Source of the DNA: Mesorhizobium helmanticense
Lineage (GTDB): Bacteria; Pseudomonadota; Alphaproteobacteria; Rhizobiales; Rhizobiaceae
NCBI RefSeq assembly: GCF_003034915.1
Contig: NZ_PZJX01000045.1
Location: 1-64,000 of the forward strand
Length of the DNA: 64,000 nucleotides
Direction of reading: 5' to 3'
This document shows, one piece after another, positions 47,522-56,209 of this stretch. The notes under the pieces were generated by a model that saw only the letters and a program-made list of their open reading frames with translations, did not search any database and was not told the DNA's origin. A program made the position numbers and the translations under genes. Position 1 is the first letter of the stretch. Each line of letters opens with the position of its first letter.

Positions 47522-48361
47522 ATGGAACTGAACGACAAGACTATCCTCATCACCGGATCGACGGACGGCGTCGGCCGCGTCGTTGCCGAAAGGCTCGGCG
47601 CCAGTGGCGCGCATGTCCTGGTGCATGGCCGCGATGCGGCGCGCGGCAAGGCAAGCGTCGCCGCGATTGAAGCCGCCGGCGGGAAGGCCGAGCTGCTCGT
47701 CGCCGACCTCGCGTCGCTCGCCGAGGTCCGCCGCCTCGCCGAGGCCGTGCGCGCAAAGACCAGCCGGCTCGACATCCTCATCAACAATGCCGGCATCGGC
47801 ACCGCTGGCGCCAAACGGCAGGTCAGCGCCGACGGCTATGAGCTGCGCTTCGCCGTCAACTACCTTGCCGGCTTCCTGCTGACATCAGAGCTTCTGCCGC
47901 TGCTCACAGCGAGCGCGCCTTCGCGCATCGTCAATGTCGCCTCGGCCGGCCAGCAGGCGATCGATTTCAGCGACGTCATGCTGACCCGCGCCTATGACGG
48001 CGTGCGCGCCTATTGCCAGAGCAAGCTGGCGCAAATCCTGTTCACCATCGATCTGGCGGAGCAACTGAAGGGCTCCGGCGTCACCGTCAACGCCCTGCAC
48101 CCGGCAAGCTATATGAACACCACCATGGTTCGGCAGGCCGGCGTGACGCCGTGGAGTTCGGTCGAGACCGGCGCTGACGCCATCGTCAACCTCGCAGTAT
48201 CGCCCGACCTTGAAGGGCTAAGCGGCCTCTATTTCGACGGCTTGCGGGAATCCCGCGCCAACGCGCAGGCCTATGACGCGAAGGCAAGACAGCAATTGCG
48301 GACGCTAAGCCTCGACCTCGTCGGCCTCGTCTCCGCCACGTCGAAGGAAAAGCATTCATGA
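47522..48361 (+). CDS. Short-chain dehydrogenase/reductase
   Basis: 279 residues. Rossmann motif TGSTDGVGRVVAERLGASG (a TGxxxGxG variant), NNAG in LDILINNAGIG, catalytic S-x-Y-K partly shifted: NVASAGQQ... and YCQSKLAQ (Tyr-x3-Lys as YCQSK). Substrate unknown. ATG 47522 follows GGAGGCTCTGAAC. Overlaps the next SDR by 4 bp. Confidence 0.86.
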   Translation: MELNDKTILITGSTDGVGRVVAERLGASGAHVLVHGRDAARGKASVAAIEAAGGKAELLVADLASLAEVRRLAEAVRAKTSRLDILINNAGIGTAGAKRQVSADGYELRFAVNYLAGFLLTSELLPLLTASAPSRIVNVASAGQQAIDFSDVMLTRAYDGVRAYCQSKLAQILFTIDLAEQLKGSGVTVNALHPASYMNTTMVRQAGVTPWSSVETGADAIVNLAVSPDLEGLSGLYFDGLRESRANAQAYDAKARQQLRTLSLDLVGLVSATSKEKHS

Positions 48362-49080
48362 GCAAGAAGATTGAACATACCGTCATTATCGGCGGCTCCT
48401 CCGGCATCGGCCTTGCCACGGCGCGCAAACTGCTTGGCCCGGGCATGAAGGTGACCATCACCGGCCGCAATCCGGAGAAGCTCAAGGGCGCTTGGCACAG
48501 CCTTGGCGGCGCCGTCGAAAAGGCGGCCTTCGATGCCGCAAAGCCTGACGAGGTCCGCCAATTCTTTGATTCTATCGGTCCCTTCGATCACCTGGTGCTG
48601 GCGGCAAGTGGCGGCAAGGGTCTGGGCCCGTTCGAAACGCTTGACCTGGCCGACATCGGCGGTGGCGTCGACGAGAAAGTCCGGCCGCAATTGTCCTGCC
48701 TGCAAGCCGCCTTGCCAACGCTGAACAAGAACGGCTCGGTCACCTTCATCTCGGCGGTATCAGCGCAACTGTCGGCGCCCGGCGTCGCCGGCATCGCCGC
48801 CGTCAACGGCATGCTTTTAACTGTGGTGCCGATCCTGGCGATGGAATTGAAGCCGTTGCGCGTCAACGTCGTGGCGCCCGGCGTCATCGACACGCCCTGG
48901 TGGGACTTTTTGGCCGAAGAGCAGCGCCAGGCGATCTTCGCCGACTATGCCGGCAAGACCCCGGTCGGCCGCATCGGCCGCGCCGAGGACGTCGCCAGCG
49001 CAATCGCATTCCTGGTCTCCAATGGCTTCATGACCGGCCAGGTGCTGACCTGCGACGGCGGCCTGCGCTTTGCCGCGTGA
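48358..49080 (+). CDS. Short-chain dehydrogenase/reductase
   Basis: 240 residues. GGSSGIGLATARKLL Rossmann motif, VLAASGGKG in place of NNAG, a Ser in FISAVSAQ, but the region where YxxxK is expected reads VAGIAAVNGMLLT, so the usual catalytic Tyr-Lys pair seems absent. The C-terminal GRAEDVASAIAFLVSNGFMTG with VLTCDGG is standard. It may be an atypical reductase or a non-catalytic SDR. Coupled to the upstream SDR. Confidence 0.83.
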   Translation: MSKKIEHTVIIGGSSGIGLATARKLLGPGMKVTITGRNPEKLKGAWHSLGGAVEKAAFDAAKPDEVRQFFDSIGPFDHLVLAASGGKGLGPFETLDLADIGGGVDEKVRPQLSCLQAALPTLNKNGSVTFISAVSAQLSAPGVAGIAAVNGMLLTVVPILAMELKPLRVNVVAPGVIDTPWWDFLAEEQRQAIFADYAGKTPVGRIGRAEDVASAIAFLVSNGFMTGQVLTCDGGLRFAA

Positions 49081-49104
49081 TCGGCAGGCTCTGTCTCTGC
49101 ATCG

Positions 49105-49497
49105 TCAAAGCGACTGCGCCACCAGCGTCAGAAAGCCGCCGGTCAACGCGACATTGCCGACGAAGCCGTTGATGCGGGCGGCCCGCTCGGGCCCTTTATG
49201 GTCCCAGAAATTGTGGAACATCGGCGTGGCGACGATGAGAAATACGATCAGGCAGGCAGCCGCGGGAGCGGTCCAGACGCCTGCCATGACAAGTGCTCCG
49301 GCAACGATCTGCACGACGATACCGACCCACAGCGCCAGCCCTGCCAGCGGCACACCGCGCGCTGCCATCAACTGGGTCAGAAAGGCCTGGTTCTGGATGT
49401 TGCGCAGGCCGGCAAAGACAAAGGCGCCGCCAAGCAGCAGGCGGGCGGCAAGTAGAATCTCGTTCTCAAAATTTGCAAACATGGTCTTGATCTCCAA
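49105..49497 (-). CDS. DoxX-family membrane protein
   Basis: 130 residues with four transmembrane helices. DoxX signature AARLLLGGAFVFAGLRNI near the start and FLIVATPMFHNFWDHKGPER. Related proteins form membrane redox or oxidoreductase complexes; exact role unknown. Lies just downstream of the AhpD/Rrf2 operon terminator. Confidence 0.83.
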   Translation of the reverse strand: MEIKTMFANFENEILLAARLLLGGAFVFAGLRNIQNQAFLTQLMAARGVPLAGLALWVGIVVQIVAGALVMAGVWTAPAAACLIVFLIVATPMFHNFWDHKGPERAARINGFVGNVALTGGFLTLVAQSL

Positions 49498-49498
49498 A

Positions 49499-49537
49499 TA
49501 AAAAACGGGCGCGCGGATCTCTGCTCGCGCGCCCGGT
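49499..49537 (-). terminator. Intrinsic terminator of the Rrf2/AhpD operon
   Basis: On the minus strand CGGGCGCGCG pairs with CGCGCGCCCG around an 11-nt loop and is followed by TTTTTTATTT. It lies 9 bp after the AhpD-like stop. Confidence 0.88.
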
Positions 49538-49545
49538 TCGGTCGA

Positions 49546-50019
49546 TCAGGCGGCCTTGGCTGCCGGCATCGAATGAAGGGCGTGGAACGGGACGCAGAGC
49601 CGGTTCCAGGTGTTGATCATGCCGATCGCGACCGACAGCTTGACCAACTCCTCTTCCGAGAAATACTCGAGCGTGCTGGCGTAGAGTTCGTCCGAAACCC
49701 CGTTGTCGGCGATCTTCGTCACCGCCTCGGTCCAAGCGAAGGCAGCGCGTTCGCGCTCGGAAAACAGCGGCGATTCCTTCCAGGCGGAAACCAGATAGAG
49801 CCGCTGCTCGGTTTCGCCGTCGCGCCTGGCCTCGCGGCTGTGCATCTCGACGCAGTAGGAGCAGCCATTGATCTGCGATGCCCTGAGCTTGATCAGATGC
49901 AGCAGGCTTGCCTCCAACCCGCATTCGTCGACCGCCTTGTTGAGCGCCGACACCGCCTTCATGATCTCCGGCGCCTTGGCGAAGAACTGCATCCTCTGTT
50001 TCATCGTCTTTCCTTTCAT
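49546..50019 (-). CDS. AhpD-like carboxymuconolactone decarboxylase-family protein
   Basis: 157 residues. Core LIKLRASQINGCSYCVEMHS with the CxxC-x3-H redox site of the alkylhydroperoxidase D family, then ERERAAFAWTEAVTKI and WNRLCVPFH. Probably a peroxidase-type antioxidant. The start at 50019 overlaps the stop of the upstream Rrf2 gene (ATGA); an ATG at 50004 after AAAGGA is an alternative. Confidence 0.88.
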   Translation of the reverse strand: MKGKTMKQRMQFFAKAPEIMKAVSALNKAVDECGLEASLLHLIKLRASQINGCSYCVEMHSREARRDGETEQRLYLVSAWKESPLFSERERAAFAWTEAVTKIADNGVSDELYASTLEYFSEEELVKLSVAIGMINTWNRLCVPFHALHSMPAAKAA

Positions 50020-50534
50020 GCTTGCTTGGTTGAACTGGATTTCTGCGGCCGCTGATGGCGCGCGACGAAGGCGCAGCTCGCGGCAAGCGATCTCGGGTCG
50101 CCTTCCGCCGCGTAAGTGGCCACGATGTCGGACAGCTTGGTCTCGGCAAGCGCGGTGCGATAGGCTCGCTCCGCCTTGAGCATCGCAGCATTGATGCCGC
50201 ACGGTTTGATATAGGCCGAGGCGTCGAGCTTCACCGGGCCGCGCTGACGGATCTCGCCGCAGCGGAAAGCAGGCTCCCGCCCTTCGACTGCCAGCACGAT
50301 GTCGAGCAGTGTGATGCGCTCGGCCGGCCGCGCCAACCGATAGCCTCCGGCTGGTCCCGAGACGGATTCCAGGATGCGCGCCGCGCTCAGCATGTTGAGA
50401 TGCTTCAGGAGATAACTTGGCGACAGGCCAAAGGCTTCCGCCATGGCGGCCCCCGACAGGGTCGCCCCGCCCTCGACGCCGGCGAGCATGGCGGCGCAAT
50501 GGACGGCTGCTTCAACGCCCTCGCCCAGCTTCAT
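50016..50534 (-). CDS. Rrf2-family transcriptional regulator
   Basis: 172 residues. Winged-helix Rrf2 domain (LSGAAMAEAFGLSPSYLLKH, SVSGPAGGYRLARPAERITL) and a C-terminal half with two Cys (FRCGEIRQRG, KPCGINAAM) that could bind an Fe-S cluster or sense redox. Controls the AhpD-like gene that overlaps its stop. A GGATA/TATCC inverted repeat lies 37 bp upstream of the start. Confidence 0.87.
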   Translation of the reverse strand: MKLGEGVEAAVHCAAMLAGVEGGATLSGAAMAEAFGLSPSYLLKHLNMLSAARILESVSGPAGGYRLARPAERITLLDIVLAVEGREPAFRCGEIRQRGPVKLDASAYIKPCGINAAMLKAERAYRTALAETKLSDIVATYAAEGDPRSLAASCAFVARHQRPQKSSSTKQA

Positions 50535-50570
50535 GATGTAGCTCTCCTATTCATGGACATACCTTATCGT

Positions 50571-50585
50571 GGATATTTTTTATCC
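50571..50585. promoter_or_regulatory. Candidate Rrf2 operator
   Basis: GGATATTTTTTATCC is a short inverted repeat upstream of the Rrf2 gene, next to an ACCTTATCGTGGATA stretch. Symmetry and placement suggest autoregulation; no consensus was tested. Confidence 0.35.
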
Positions 50586-50597
50586 GCAATAGGAAAA

Positions 50598-50634
50598 TGA
50601 AAAAAGCAGCGCCAGCGCGGGCGCTGCCCCTTTT
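50598..50634 (-). terminator. Intrinsic terminator of preTA
   Basis: 8-bp stem GCAGCGCC/GGCGCTGC with a 6-nt loop, flanked by AAAAAA on the plus strand (T-run on the minus strand) and TTTT on the other side. Lies 17 bp after the preA stop. Confidence 0.88.
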
Positions 50635-50650
50635 CGTCGCCCTCCGCCCC

Positions 50651-51970
50651 CTACTCCGCCGCCACCTTGGCCATCGGGTTGTTCGGGTGCGTCGTCCAGT
50701 TGGCATAGACCGGCGATACCGGCTTGCCGGTGCGCTGGTCCATCACGCCGGCCGCCAGCGGCTCCATGGTGATGCAATTCTCCACCGGGCAGACATTGAC
50801 GCAGAGATTGCAGCCGACGCATTCGGCCTCGATCACCTCGAAATGCCTGACGCCGTCCACCATGCTGGTGATCGCCTGGTGCGAGGTGTCCTCGCAGGCG
50901 ATGTGGCAACGGCCGCATTTGATGCAGGCCTCCTGGTCGATATGCGCCTTGGCGATGTAATTGAGGTTGAGATACTGCCAGTCGGTGACGTTGGGCGTGG
51001 CGCGGCCGACAATGTCGTCGAGCGTAGCGTGGCCCTTCTCGTCCATCCAGTTTTCCAGGCCGGCGATCATCTCCTGCACGATCTTGAAGCCGTAGGTCAT
51101 CGCCGCCGTGCAGACCTGCACATTGCCGGCGCCGAGCGCCATGAATTCGGCGGCATCCCGCCAGGTGGTGATGCCACCGATGCCCGAGATCGGCAGGCCG
51201 TGCGTTTCCGGATCGCGGGCAATCTCGGCCACCATGTTCATGGCGATCGGCTTCACCGCCGGGCCGCAATAGCCGCCATGCGAGCCCTTGCCGTCGATGG
51301 TCGGCTGCGGCGCGAAACTGTCGAGATCGACGCCGGTGATCGAATTGATCGTGTTGATCAGCGACACCGCGTCGGTGCCGCCGGCATGAGCCGCCCGCGC
51401 CGGCTTGCGGATATCGGTGATGTTGGGCGTCAGCTTGGTGATGACCGGCATGCGGGTGTTGGCCTTGCACCAGCGCACCACCATCTCGATATATTCCGGC
51501 ACCTGGCCGACCGCGGCACCCATGCCGCGTTCCGACATGCCGTGCGGGCAGCCGAAATTGAGCTCGATGCCGTCGGCGCCGGTCTCCTCGACCACAGGCA
51601 GGATCGCCTTCCACGCGTGTTCCTCGCAGGGCACCATCAGCGAGACGACGATGGCGCGGTCCGGCCAATCCATCTTGACTTGCTTGATCTCGCGCAGATT
51701 GACCTGCAGGTCGCGGTCGGTGATCAGTTCGATGTTGTTGAGGCCGAGCAGGCGGCGGTCGGCGCCCCAGATCGCGCCATAGCGCGGACCGTTGACGTTG
51801 ACCACCGGCGGCCCTTCTTCGCCGAGCGTCTTCCACACCACCCCGCCCCAGCCTGCCTTAAAGGCGCGGATGACGTTGTAGGCCTTGTCGGTCGGCGGCG
51901 CCGAGGCCAGCCAGAACGGATTGGGCGATTTGATGCCGACGAAATTGTTTCTGATGTCTGCCATGCTCAT
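50651..51970 (-). CDS. preA: NAD-dependent dihydropyrimidine dehydrogenase, catalytic subunit
   Basis: 439 residues. FMN barrel domain with SPNPFWLASAPPTDKAYNVI, WGGVVWKTLG, LNFGCPHGMSERGMG, KLTPNITD and SGIGGITTWRDAAEF, followed by a C-terminal 2x[4Fe-4S] ferredoxin domain (CIKCGRCHIACEDTSHQ and CVGCNLCVNVCPVENC). Reduces uracil/thymine to the dihydro form (step 1) with electrons from PreT. Overlaps the preT stop by 4 bp. Confidence 0.93.
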   Translation of the reverse strand: MSMADIRNNFVGIKSPNPFWLASAPPTDKAYNVIRAFKAGWGGVVWKTLGEEGPPVVNVNGPRYGAIWGADRRLLGLNNIELITDRDLQVNLREIKQVKMDWPDRAIVVSLMVPCEEHAWKAILPVVEETGADGIELNFGCPHGMSERGMGAAVGQVPEYIEMVVRWCKANTRMPVITKLTPNITDIRKPARAAHAGGTDAVSLINTINSITGVDLDSFAPQPTIDGKGSHGGYCGPAVKPIAMNMVAEIARDPETHGLPISGIGGITTWRDAAEFMALGAGNVQVCTAAMTYGFKIVQEMIAGLENWMDEKGHATLDDIVGRATPNVTDWQYLNLNYIAKAHIDQEACIKCGRCHIACEDTSHQAITSMVDGVRHFEVIEAECVGCNLCVNVCPVENCITMEPLAAGVMDQRTGKPVSPVYANWTTHPNNPMAKVAAE

Positions 51971-53331
51971 GCCCTCCCGTTTGAGGTCAGTGCCCGGTGG
52001 ATCGATTCCGCCGCGTCGCGGCCTTGCGCAACGGCCGACACCGTCAGGTCGTCGCCGCCAAAGATGCAGTCGCCGCCGGCCCAGACATTGGCAAGCGAAG
52101 TGCGGCCCTCGGTGTCCACCTTGATGCGGCCGCCTTCCAGGTCAAGCGCCGCACCGCTGCCGTTGAGCGCGGCAGGGACAAAGCTCTGGCCGATCGCCTT
52201 GAACACCTGATCGGCGATGAGCGTCAGCCGCTCGCCAGTGCCGGCCAGCTTTTCGCCATTCATCGCAGTGTATTCGAGCTCGATGGCGCTGACCTTGCCG
52301 CCTTCGGCAATGACCCGCTTCGGCTGCAGCCAGTGGCGGATGGTGACGCCGTTGGCGGCGGCCAGATCCTGCTCGAATTCGGAAGCGTTCATATGCTCCT
52401 GGCCGCGCCGGTAGCAGATCGTCACCTCCTCGGCGCCGAGCAGCTTCGACTGTACCGCCGCGTCGATCGCCGTCATGCCGCCGCCGATGACGACGACGCG
52501 CCGGCCGACGGGCAGGCCCGAGAGATCGCTGGCCTGGCGGAGCTCCGCAATGAATTCCACCGCATTGGTGACGCCGTCCGCGTCCTCGCCATCGGCGCGC
52601 AGCGCGTTGACGCCGCCAAGCCCCATGCCGAGAAACACCGCGTCGTAATTGCGGATCAGGTCCGACAACTGGTAGTCGCGGCCGAGCGCCTTGCCGTTCT
52701 GGATGTCGATGCCACCGATCGAGGTGACATAGTCGACTTCGGCCTGAGCGAAATTGTCGACGCTCTTATAGGCGGCGATACCGTATTCATTGAGGCCACC
52801 AGCCTTCGGACGCGCTTCCAGTATGGTTACGTCGTGACCGTGGCGAGCGAGCCTGTGGGCGGCTGCCAGCCCGGCAGGCCCGGCGCCGACCACGGCGATC
52901 GTCCTTCCGGTCGGCTCGGCGCGCTGGTAGAACTGCTTGTTCTCGGACATCGCGACATCGGTGGCATAGCGCTGCAGGCGGCCGATCTGCACCGGCTTGC
53001 CTTCGGCGACCTCGCGCACGCAGACCTCTTCGCACAGCGTCTCAGTCGGGCAGACGCGGGCGCACATGCCGCCCAGAATATTCTGGTCGAAGATCGTCTT
53101 GGCCGAGCCGATCGGATTACCGGTCGCAATCTGGCGGATGAACAGCGGGATGTCGATCGAGGTCGGGCATGCATTCATGCACGGCGCGTCGTAGCAGAAA
53201 TAGCAGCGGTCGGATTCGACCAGCGCCTCGTGATGATCGAGCGGTGGATGCAGATCGGAAAAATTGTCGGCGTACTGCTCGGGCGCAAGTCGACCGCCGG
53301 CAATGCCTTGCTTGAAATGACCTGTCGCCAT
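51967..53331 (-). CDS. preT: NAD-dependent dihydropyrimidine dehydrogenase, electron-transfer subunit
   Basis: 454 residues. N-terminal Fe-S module (CYFCYDAPCMNACPTSIDIP, GGMCARVCPTETLCEEVCVR), a FAD-binding segment GAGPAGLAAAHRLARHG and an NAD-binding part (VVVIGGGMTAIDAAVQSKLL). Related to glutamate synthase small subunit, but pairing with preA fixes the role. First gene of preTA; a candidate RutR site lies 51 bp before it. Confidence 0.92.
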   Translation of the reverse strand: MATGHFKQGIAGGRLAPEQYADNFSDLHPPLDHHEALVESDRCYFCYDAPCMNACPTSIDIPLFIRQIATGNPIGSAKTIFDQNILGGMCARVCPTETLCEEVCVREVAEGKPVQIGRLQRYATDVAMSENKQFYQRAEPTGRTIAVVGAGPAGLAAAHRLARHGHDVTILEARPKAGGLNEYGIAAYKSVDNFAQAEVDYVTSIGGIDIQNGKALGRDYQLSDLIRNYDAVFLGMGLGGVNALRADGEDADGVTNAVEFIAELRQASDLSGLPVGRRVVVIGGGMTAIDAAVQSKLLGAEEVTICYRRGQEHMNASEFEQDLAAANGVTIRHWLQPKRVIAEGGKVSAIELEYTAMNGEKLAGTGERLTLIADQVFKAIGQSFVPAALNGSGAALDLEGGRIKVDTEGRTSLANVWAGGDCIFGGDDLTVSAVAQGRDAAESIHRALTSNGRA

Positions 53332-53381
53332 TCCTCTTCCCCCTTGTTTTCGTTTTGGGGAAGGCTAGCACGTTTTATTTT

Positions 53382-53397
53382 TTTATCAATTGGTCAA
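53382..53397. promoter_or_regulatory. Candidate RutR operator (preTA)
   Basis: TTTATCAATTGGTCAA on the plus strand (TTGACCAATTGATAAA on the minus strand) matches the RutR palindrome at 12 of 14 defined positions. It sits upstream of preT in an AT-rich stretch, where a repressor would block the promoter. Confidence 0.6.
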
Positions 53398-53461
53398 TTT
53401 TCTGGCAAGTCGCTGAAATGGCTGGACAAAAACATGATATTTATACTCATGTTATCGAGTG

Positions 53462-54166
53462 CTACGTGCCGGTCTCTGGGGTGCTGCCATGTATCGACCT
53501 GATCTCGTCCGCGACCAGTTGCTGCAGCCGCCACAGATTGCGGTCGCGGATGCCGAATGCTTCGAGGTGGCTGACCGTGTTGTAGAGATATTCCGCACCC
53601 GACCCGACATGCCCGCATGCCCTGGCTAGCACCTGAGCCACCCTCTCCAGCGGCTGGTTGAGCGAGGTGCCCCTGCCGGTCACGCCGACCCAGAAGCCCA
53701 GCGCCCTGAGCGCGCCCTGATCCGTATGCACCGGAACCCAGCGAACCGAGGCGACGCTTTCGTGATCGTCGATTTCGCGCCGCAGCAGCCTTTCGATCTG
53801 GGCCGGTTTTTCGCCGTCGGGCAAGCGGTAGATCACCCCGTTGCATCGCCCGCCCCGCTCCAGCGCCATCATCAGGCCCGGCTGCGCAGCGCTGCCGCGC
53901 CAGCGCGCAATGTCGAGACAGAAGGAGCGGTGCCAGCCGAAAGCGGTGGCGCGCTGCTGTTTGACGGATTCGAAGGCCGGCTTCCAGATCAGCGAGCCGT
54001 AGGCAAACACCCATAGCGGTCCCTCGTCCGCCTCGCTGGACAGCCGCCAGGCAAGCGCCTGGAAATCCTCGTCGGTCAGTTGCGTCCAGCTGCCATCAGG
54101 ACCGGGATCGGCCTCCTCGCGATGGCACAGTGCGACAAGCTCCGGCGTAAGCGACATCAGGCGCAT
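53462..54166 (-). CDS. ChaC-like gamma-glutamylcyclotransferase
   Basis: 234 residues. The substrate-binding start motif VFAYGSLIWKPAF, WHRSFCLD, GLMMALERGG and Glu in LLRREIDDHE are typical of ChaC, which cleaves glutathione to 5-oxoproline and Cys-Gly. ATG 54166 (MRLMSLTPEL) chosen over an upstream frame. A 5-oxoprolinase-like enzyme is encoded at the other end of the window; a shared pathway is possible. Confidence 0.87.
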   Translation of the reverse strand: MRLMSLTPELVALCHREEADPGPDGSWTQLTDEDFQALAWRLSSEADEGPLWVFAYGSLIWKPAFESVKQQRATAFGWHRSFCLDIARWRGSAAQPGLMMALERGGRCNGVIYRLPDGEKPAQIERLLRREIDDHESVASVRWVPVHTDQGALRALGFWVGVTGRGTSLNQPLERVAQVLARACGHVGSGAEYLYNTVSHLEAFGIRDRNLWRLQQLVADEIRSIHGSTPETGT

Positions 54167-54338
54167 GGATCGACCCCCGTGAAGGTAAACAAAGTCGAAA
54201 ACCGCGACACACGCAAGATTGCGAATGAGGGCACTTGCCGCCATCGATTTCTGGCCCAGATGTCAGATTTCTGTCGCAAGGATCGTCCTAGGATGGATCG
54301 AACCGCGATCGATGCATGAAACGGTGAGAAGACCGACA

Positions 54339-55115
54339 ATGCCCAAATCCCCGATGCCCTTCTTCTGGTACGAGTTGATGACCACCGACCTCGACGCAGC
54401 CGAGGCCTTCTATACAGCTGTGGTCGGCTGGACAGCCCAGCCCTTCGACGCCGCGCCGGGCATGCCGCGCTACATCGTCATGAATGTCGGCGAGCGCGGC
54501 GTCGGCGGGCTGATGACGTTGCCTGAGGACGCCGCCAAGATGGGCATGCCGCCGGCCTGGCTCGGCTATATCCACACGAAAGACGTCGATGCTTCGACGA
54601 AATCGCTGACGGCAGCCGGCGGCACGGTTCACCGCGAACCCGACGACATTCCGAGCGTCGGCCGCTTCGCCGTCGTCGCCGATCCGCAAGGTGCGACCTT
54701 CATGTTCCTGCAGCCAAGCGGCCCCGATCAGCCAACGGTGCCGGCCACCTCACCGGGCCATATCGGCTGGCACGAACTCTACACGTCGGACTGGAAGGCC
54801 GCCTTCGATTTCTACTCCGGGCAGTTCGGCTGGGAGAAAGGCGATGCGATGGATATGGGGCCGATGGGCATCTACCAGACCTTTTCCGCCGGCCCCGAAT
54901 CCGGCGGCGGCATGATGAACAAGCCGGAGCAGATTCCAGTGCCGGTGTGGCTGTTCTATTTCAACGTCCCGGCCATCGATGCGGCGGCCAGGCGCGTCAC
55001 CGACAATGGCGGCAAGATCCTGATGGGTCCGATGGAGGTGCCCGGCGGCAGCTGGATCGTGCAGTGCCAGGATCCGCAGGGCGCGCATTTCGCGCTGACG
55101 GCGCCGGTGCGGTAA
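54339..55115 (+). CDS. VOC-family protein with two glyoxalase-like domains
   Basis: 258 residues made of two repeats, ~8-125 (FFWYELMTTDLDAAEAFYTA) and ~140-255 (IGWHELYTSDWKAAFDFYSG), each with the beta-alpha-beta-beta-beta VOC fold and GATFMFLQP / GAHFALTAP ends. Metal ligands are not obvious at every position. Function unknown. ATG 54339 chosen over longer starts. Confidence 0.85.
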   Translation: MPKSPMPFFWYELMTTDLDAAEAFYTAVVGWTAQPFDAAPGMPRYIVMNVGERGVGGLMTLPEDAAKMGMPPAWLGYIHTKDVDASTKSLTAAGGTVHREPDDIPSVGRFAVVADPQGATFMFLQPSGPDQPTVPATSPGHIGWHELYTSDWKAAFDFYSGQFGWEKGDAMDMGPMGIYQTFSAGPESGGGMMNKPEQIPVPVWLFYFNVPAIDAAARRVTDNGGKILMGPMEVPGGSWIVQCQDPQGAHFALTAPVR

Positions 55116-55117
55116 GA

Positions 55118-55606
55118 TTACTCCGGCGCCAGCACCGCGACCTTGAGGTTCGGCTTCTTCGCACCACTGAGCTGCAGGGTGGCCGGACCAGCCTGCAGCT
55201 TGAAGCGCACACTCTTGCGGATCCCCGGACAGGTCTTGATACCACTGAAGGCCGCCAACTTCACGGCTTTGCCGTCCTGAACGACATCGATCCAGGCCTC
55301 ATCAGACAGGCTGATCTGAAGCTCTCCCTCCGGGGGCACGGCCACGTTTGCCGTTGCGCCGAATGTCCCGGCTGCCGGCGCGCGTTCCGGCGGAGCGGTG
55401 AAGCTGATCGCGTCGACCGGCGCCAATGCCACATCTGCAGCCTCGCCGACAGAAAGGTCAGCGCCGGACTGCGCGGCGGGCGCCGCCGCAAACAGCGCCT
55501 CCTCGCGCGTCACCGGCCATTTGAAGGCAGCACAGCCGGCGTCGTCGGCCATGGCGACGCTGGTGCCTGCAAGGATAGCGAATAGGCTGACGACGACTTT
55601 TCTCAT
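55118..55606 (-). CDS. Unknown secreted protein
   Basis: 162 residues. Signal peptide (MRKVVVSLFAILAGTSVAMA), a conserved-looking AGCAAFKWPVTREEALFAAA start, a Pro/Ala-rich middle, and a C-terminal beta-rich part (VRFKLQAGPATLQLSGAKKP). Two Cys in the mature part could form a disulfide. No family recognised. Convergent with the VOC gene, 2 bp apart. Confidence 0.7.
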   Translation of the reverse strand: MRKVVVSLFAILAGTSVAMADDAGCAAFKWPVTREEALFAAAPAAQSGADLSVGEAADVALAPVDAISFTAPPERAPAAGTFGATANVAVPPEGELQISLSDEAWIDVVQDGKAVKLAAFSGIKTCPGIRKSVRFKLQAGPATLQLSGAKKPNLKVAVLAPE

Positions 55607-55801
55607 GGCAACGGAACCCTAGGTTTGGAGTCTTTGGATATCACTACAACTATAGCGATCAGAATGCAACCCTAGAGAGAAGAATTTTGAGCGGACGACG
55701 AACATTCCAATCACCGATTGTTGATAGCAGGCCGTGGGAAGTGAATGGTCCGTTGCCGGGCGGCAATCTATGGCCGGTTGGGGGGTAAAATGGAGTTTTA
55801 G

Positions 55802-56194
55802 ATGAAGCTGTTTGACGGTCTCGCCAAATTTCAGCCACAGGCCCTGGCCGCGTTGCGCATCATCACGGCGCTGCAATTCATCGAACATGGCACCCAGAAA
55901 CTGTTCAATTTTCCCGTCAGCGATCATGCCGGCGCCCTGACCGGACTGACGTTGACCGCGGCCATCCTCGAATTCGCCGGCGGCGTTCTCCTGGCGCTTG
56001 GGCTCTTCACCCGGCCGGTCGCCTTCCTCCTGGCCGGCGAAATGGCGATCGCCTATTTCATGGCGCACATGCCGCAGGGCTTCTTCCCCATCAACAATGG
56101 CGGCGACGCGGCAATCTCGTTCTGCTTCATTTTTCTCTATCTGGTGTTTGCCGGTCCCGGCGCCCTGGCGCTGGACAATCGCCGCAGCGGCTGA
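55802..56194 (+). CDS. DoxX-family membrane protein
   Basis: 130 residues, four helices. ALRIITALQFIEHGTQKLFN is the DoxX start signature, with LEFAGGVLLALGLFTRPVAF and FFPINNGGDAAISFCFIFLY following. Second DoxX protein in the window, not closely like the first. Convergent with the FAD-GcvT gene. Confidence 0.87.
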   Translation: MKLFDGLAKFQPQALAALRIITALQFIEHGTQKLFNFPVSDHAGALTGLTLTAAILEFAGGVLLALGLFTRPVAFLLAGEMAIAYFMAHMPQGFFPINNGGDAAISFCFIFLYLVFAGPGALALDNRRSG

Positions 56195-56209
56195 GGCGTC
56201 GGCGCGCCC

